Shown here piece by piece: positions 14,975 to 15,997 of a stretch of 15,997 nt of DNA. The translations under genes and the position numbers were made by a program. This DNA comes from Fimenecus sp052273845. GTDB lineage: Bacteria; Bacillota; Clostridia; Oscillospirales; Acutalibacteraceae. Positions within the stretch are counted from its first letter, which is position 1. Each line of letters begins with the position of its first letter. The stretch is from positions 1 through 15,997 of the forward strand of contig DAVZHM010000039.1 in NCBI GenBank assembly GCA_052273845.1, read 5' to 3'. A model generated the notes under the pieces. That model was not told the origin of the DNA, did no database searches, and saw only the letters and a program-made list of their open reading frames with translations.

Positions 14975-15002
14975 AAACAAAAACCGTTCGGGATGTGAAA
15001 AA

Positions 15003-15917
15003 ATGTCAAAAAGAAAACGCTTATCTTCTCCGCCGATGGGCTGGAACAGTTGGGATTGTTACGGCGCGGCAGTAAATGAGGAGCAACTGCTCGGAAACGC
15101 CGCCTATATGGCGAAACACTTAAAACCGTACGGATGGGAATACATCGTCTGTGATATTCAGTGGTATGAGCCGAGTGCCGTCGGCAATGATTACCACCCG
15201 TTTACAGAGCTTTGTATGGATGAATATTCTCGTCTTATCCCTGCCGAAAACCGCTTCCCCTCTGCGGCAGGCGGCAAAGGGTTTCGCCCGATTGCCGACA
15301 AAATCCACGAAATGGGGTTGAAATTCGGCATCCATATTTTGCGTGGCATCCCACGGCAGGCGGTGCATCAAAACACAAAACTGCTCGGCACAGACAAAAC
15401 CGCGCGGCAAATTGCGCATCCGTTTTCCATTTGTGCGTGGAATACCGATATGTACGGCGTAGACCCCGACAAAGACGGCGCACAGGAATATTACGATTCG
15501 CTTTTCACGCTCTACGCTTCTTGGGGCGTGGATTTTGTCAAGGTTGATGATATTGCAAATACCGAGTTTAAACCGCACGAACCGTATTCCGCAAAGCGTG
15601 AAATCGAAATGATTCGTACTGCAATGGACCGTTGCGGCAGGGATATGGTCTTGAGCCTTTCGCCGGGTCCCGCACCGGTGGAATTTGCAGAACATTTAGC
15701 GGAAAATGCCGATATGTGGCGTATGACAGGCGATTTTTGGGACAGTTGGGATAAACTGTATGCGATGTTCGAGCGTTGCGAAACATGGTATCCGTTTGTG
15801 GGAAACGGCGCGTTTCCCGATTGTGATATGTTGCCGCTCGGCAGACTTTGCAAAACCGCCTCGTATACCCGAGGAAAAGTATCACGGCTATCACGAGAAA
15901 AAGTATCGAGAAAATGA
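15003..15917 (+). pseudogene. GH27-like alpha-galactosidase, 3' end replaced (truncated or chimeric)
   Basis: The first about 283 residues are a good GH27/36-type alpha-galactosidase barrel: SPPMGWNSWDCYG, CDIQWYEPSA, GLKFGIHILRGIPRQAV, the probable nucleophile Asp182 in DFVKVDDI, LSLSPGPAP, the probable acid/base Asp244 in WRMTGDFWDSW, and PDCDMLPLGRL at about 272-282. Intact family members then continue with a TxFTxDEQ...SPLM segment and a C-terminal beta-sandwich. Here the frame instead gives a short basic tail (SRLSREKVSRK) and stops at 15917, in sequence that reads better as another gene on the opposite strand. There is no signal peptide, so a cytoplasmic enzyme on imported oligosaccharides is likely if the real gene is intact. 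Specificity may include beta-L-arabinopyranosides, as in some GH27. Confidence 0.8.
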
Positions 15918-15997
15918 GCGCTCCGGGAATGCCGAGACCGCGCACGCCGAGCGTGCCGAGCAATCCTCCGACGGCACCGCCGCCCTTGTAATATATA
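15866..15997 (-). CDS. Membrane-protein fragment, FtsK/SpoIIIE-like (partial)
   Basis: Read leftward from the window edge the frame gives YYKGGGAVGGLLGTLG, a short linker, then GIPGALIFSILFLVIAVILF, one strongly hydrophobic helix. A Gly-rich stretch running into a helix of this kind is typical of the N-terminal four-helix domain of FtsK/SpoIIIE DNA translocases, but the fragment is only about 45 residues and the call is from resemblance. Beyond about 15860 the frame runs into the antisense of the GH27 gene and loses sense. The coding text of the two strands therefore meets abruptly. Confidence 0.45.

Noticed and set aside
15857..15917. Considered that the short basic tail after PDCDMLPLGRL is the genuine C terminus of a shortened GH27 variant.
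   Set aside because: The barrel would lack its last strands, and the same bases encode a far more protein-like hydrophobic helix on the other strand.
1..15997. Search by eye for CRISPR repeats, tRNA or rRNA genes, transposases, integrases, phage genes, restriction or toxin-antitoxin pairs.
   Set aside because: None recognised. Apart from the two edge fragments, nearly all the sequence is accounted for by housekeeping or glycan-metabolism genes with short gaps.

Overview
The window looks like ordinary chromosome from an uncultured Gram-positive anaerobe, most likely class Clostridia (Bacillota), perhaps a gut or rumen Oscillospirales relative. The signs are a DivIVA-like coiled-coil protein, a PcrA-type helicase with a C-terminal Tudor-like domain, a SEDS protein, a short CwlD-like amidase, strong AGGAGG-type ribosome binding sites, sigma-A-like promoters with 17-bp spacers, and three plant- or glycan-directed glycoside hydrolases. 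This taxonomic call is inference; there is no rRNA or marker gene strong enough to settle it. I see no tRNA, rRNA, CRISPR array, insertion sequence, phage gene, toxin-antitoxin pair or recognisable defence system.

Layout. From 1 to 7500 all genes are on the + strand: the last codons of an unknown gene, a low-molecular-weight protein tyrosine phosphatase, a cytoplasmic-type L-asparaginase and a family 2 glycoside hydrolase; then, behind its own promoter, a DivIVA-like coiled-coil protein, an orphan fumarase beta subunit and pcrA. A hairpin terminator follows pcrA. From 7628 to 8797 a RodA/FtsW-family gene runs on the - strand and diverges from the next block. From 8950 to 13340 the + strand carries tsaE-tsaB-rpiB, then upp behind its own promoter, then a secreted GH30-type lipoprotein overlapping a DNA-deoxyinosine glycosylase. 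A terminator hairpin with U-tracts in both directions separates these from a - strand pair (CwlD-like amidase, then a ZIP metal transporter). From 15003 a GH27-like alpha-galactosidase starts on the + strand behind a good promoter.

Function. Several small units sit side by side rather than one pathway: tRNA t6A modification (tsaE, tsaB), nucleotide and pentose salvage (rpiB, upp), cell wall shape and turnover (RodA, amidase, DivIVA-like), DNA repair (PcrA, deoxyinosine glycosylase), and glycan breakdown (GH2 and GH27 apparently cytoplasmic, GH30 surface-anchored).

The most noteworthy anomaly is at the right edge. The GH27 gene loses family similarity at about 15850, and the last roughly 130 bases instead read, on the - strand, as a hydrophobic FtsK/SpoIIIE-like membrane segment. 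This is either a rearrangement or, more likely, a chimeric contig end. Other points worth a look are the orphan fumarase beta subunit coupled to the DivIVA-like gene, two terminator-like hairpins placed directly against the next gene's ribosome binding site, a roughly 40-residue cysteine-containing insertion in PcrA, and an uncertain tsaE start. I did not find convincing evidence for an undescribed multi-gene system.
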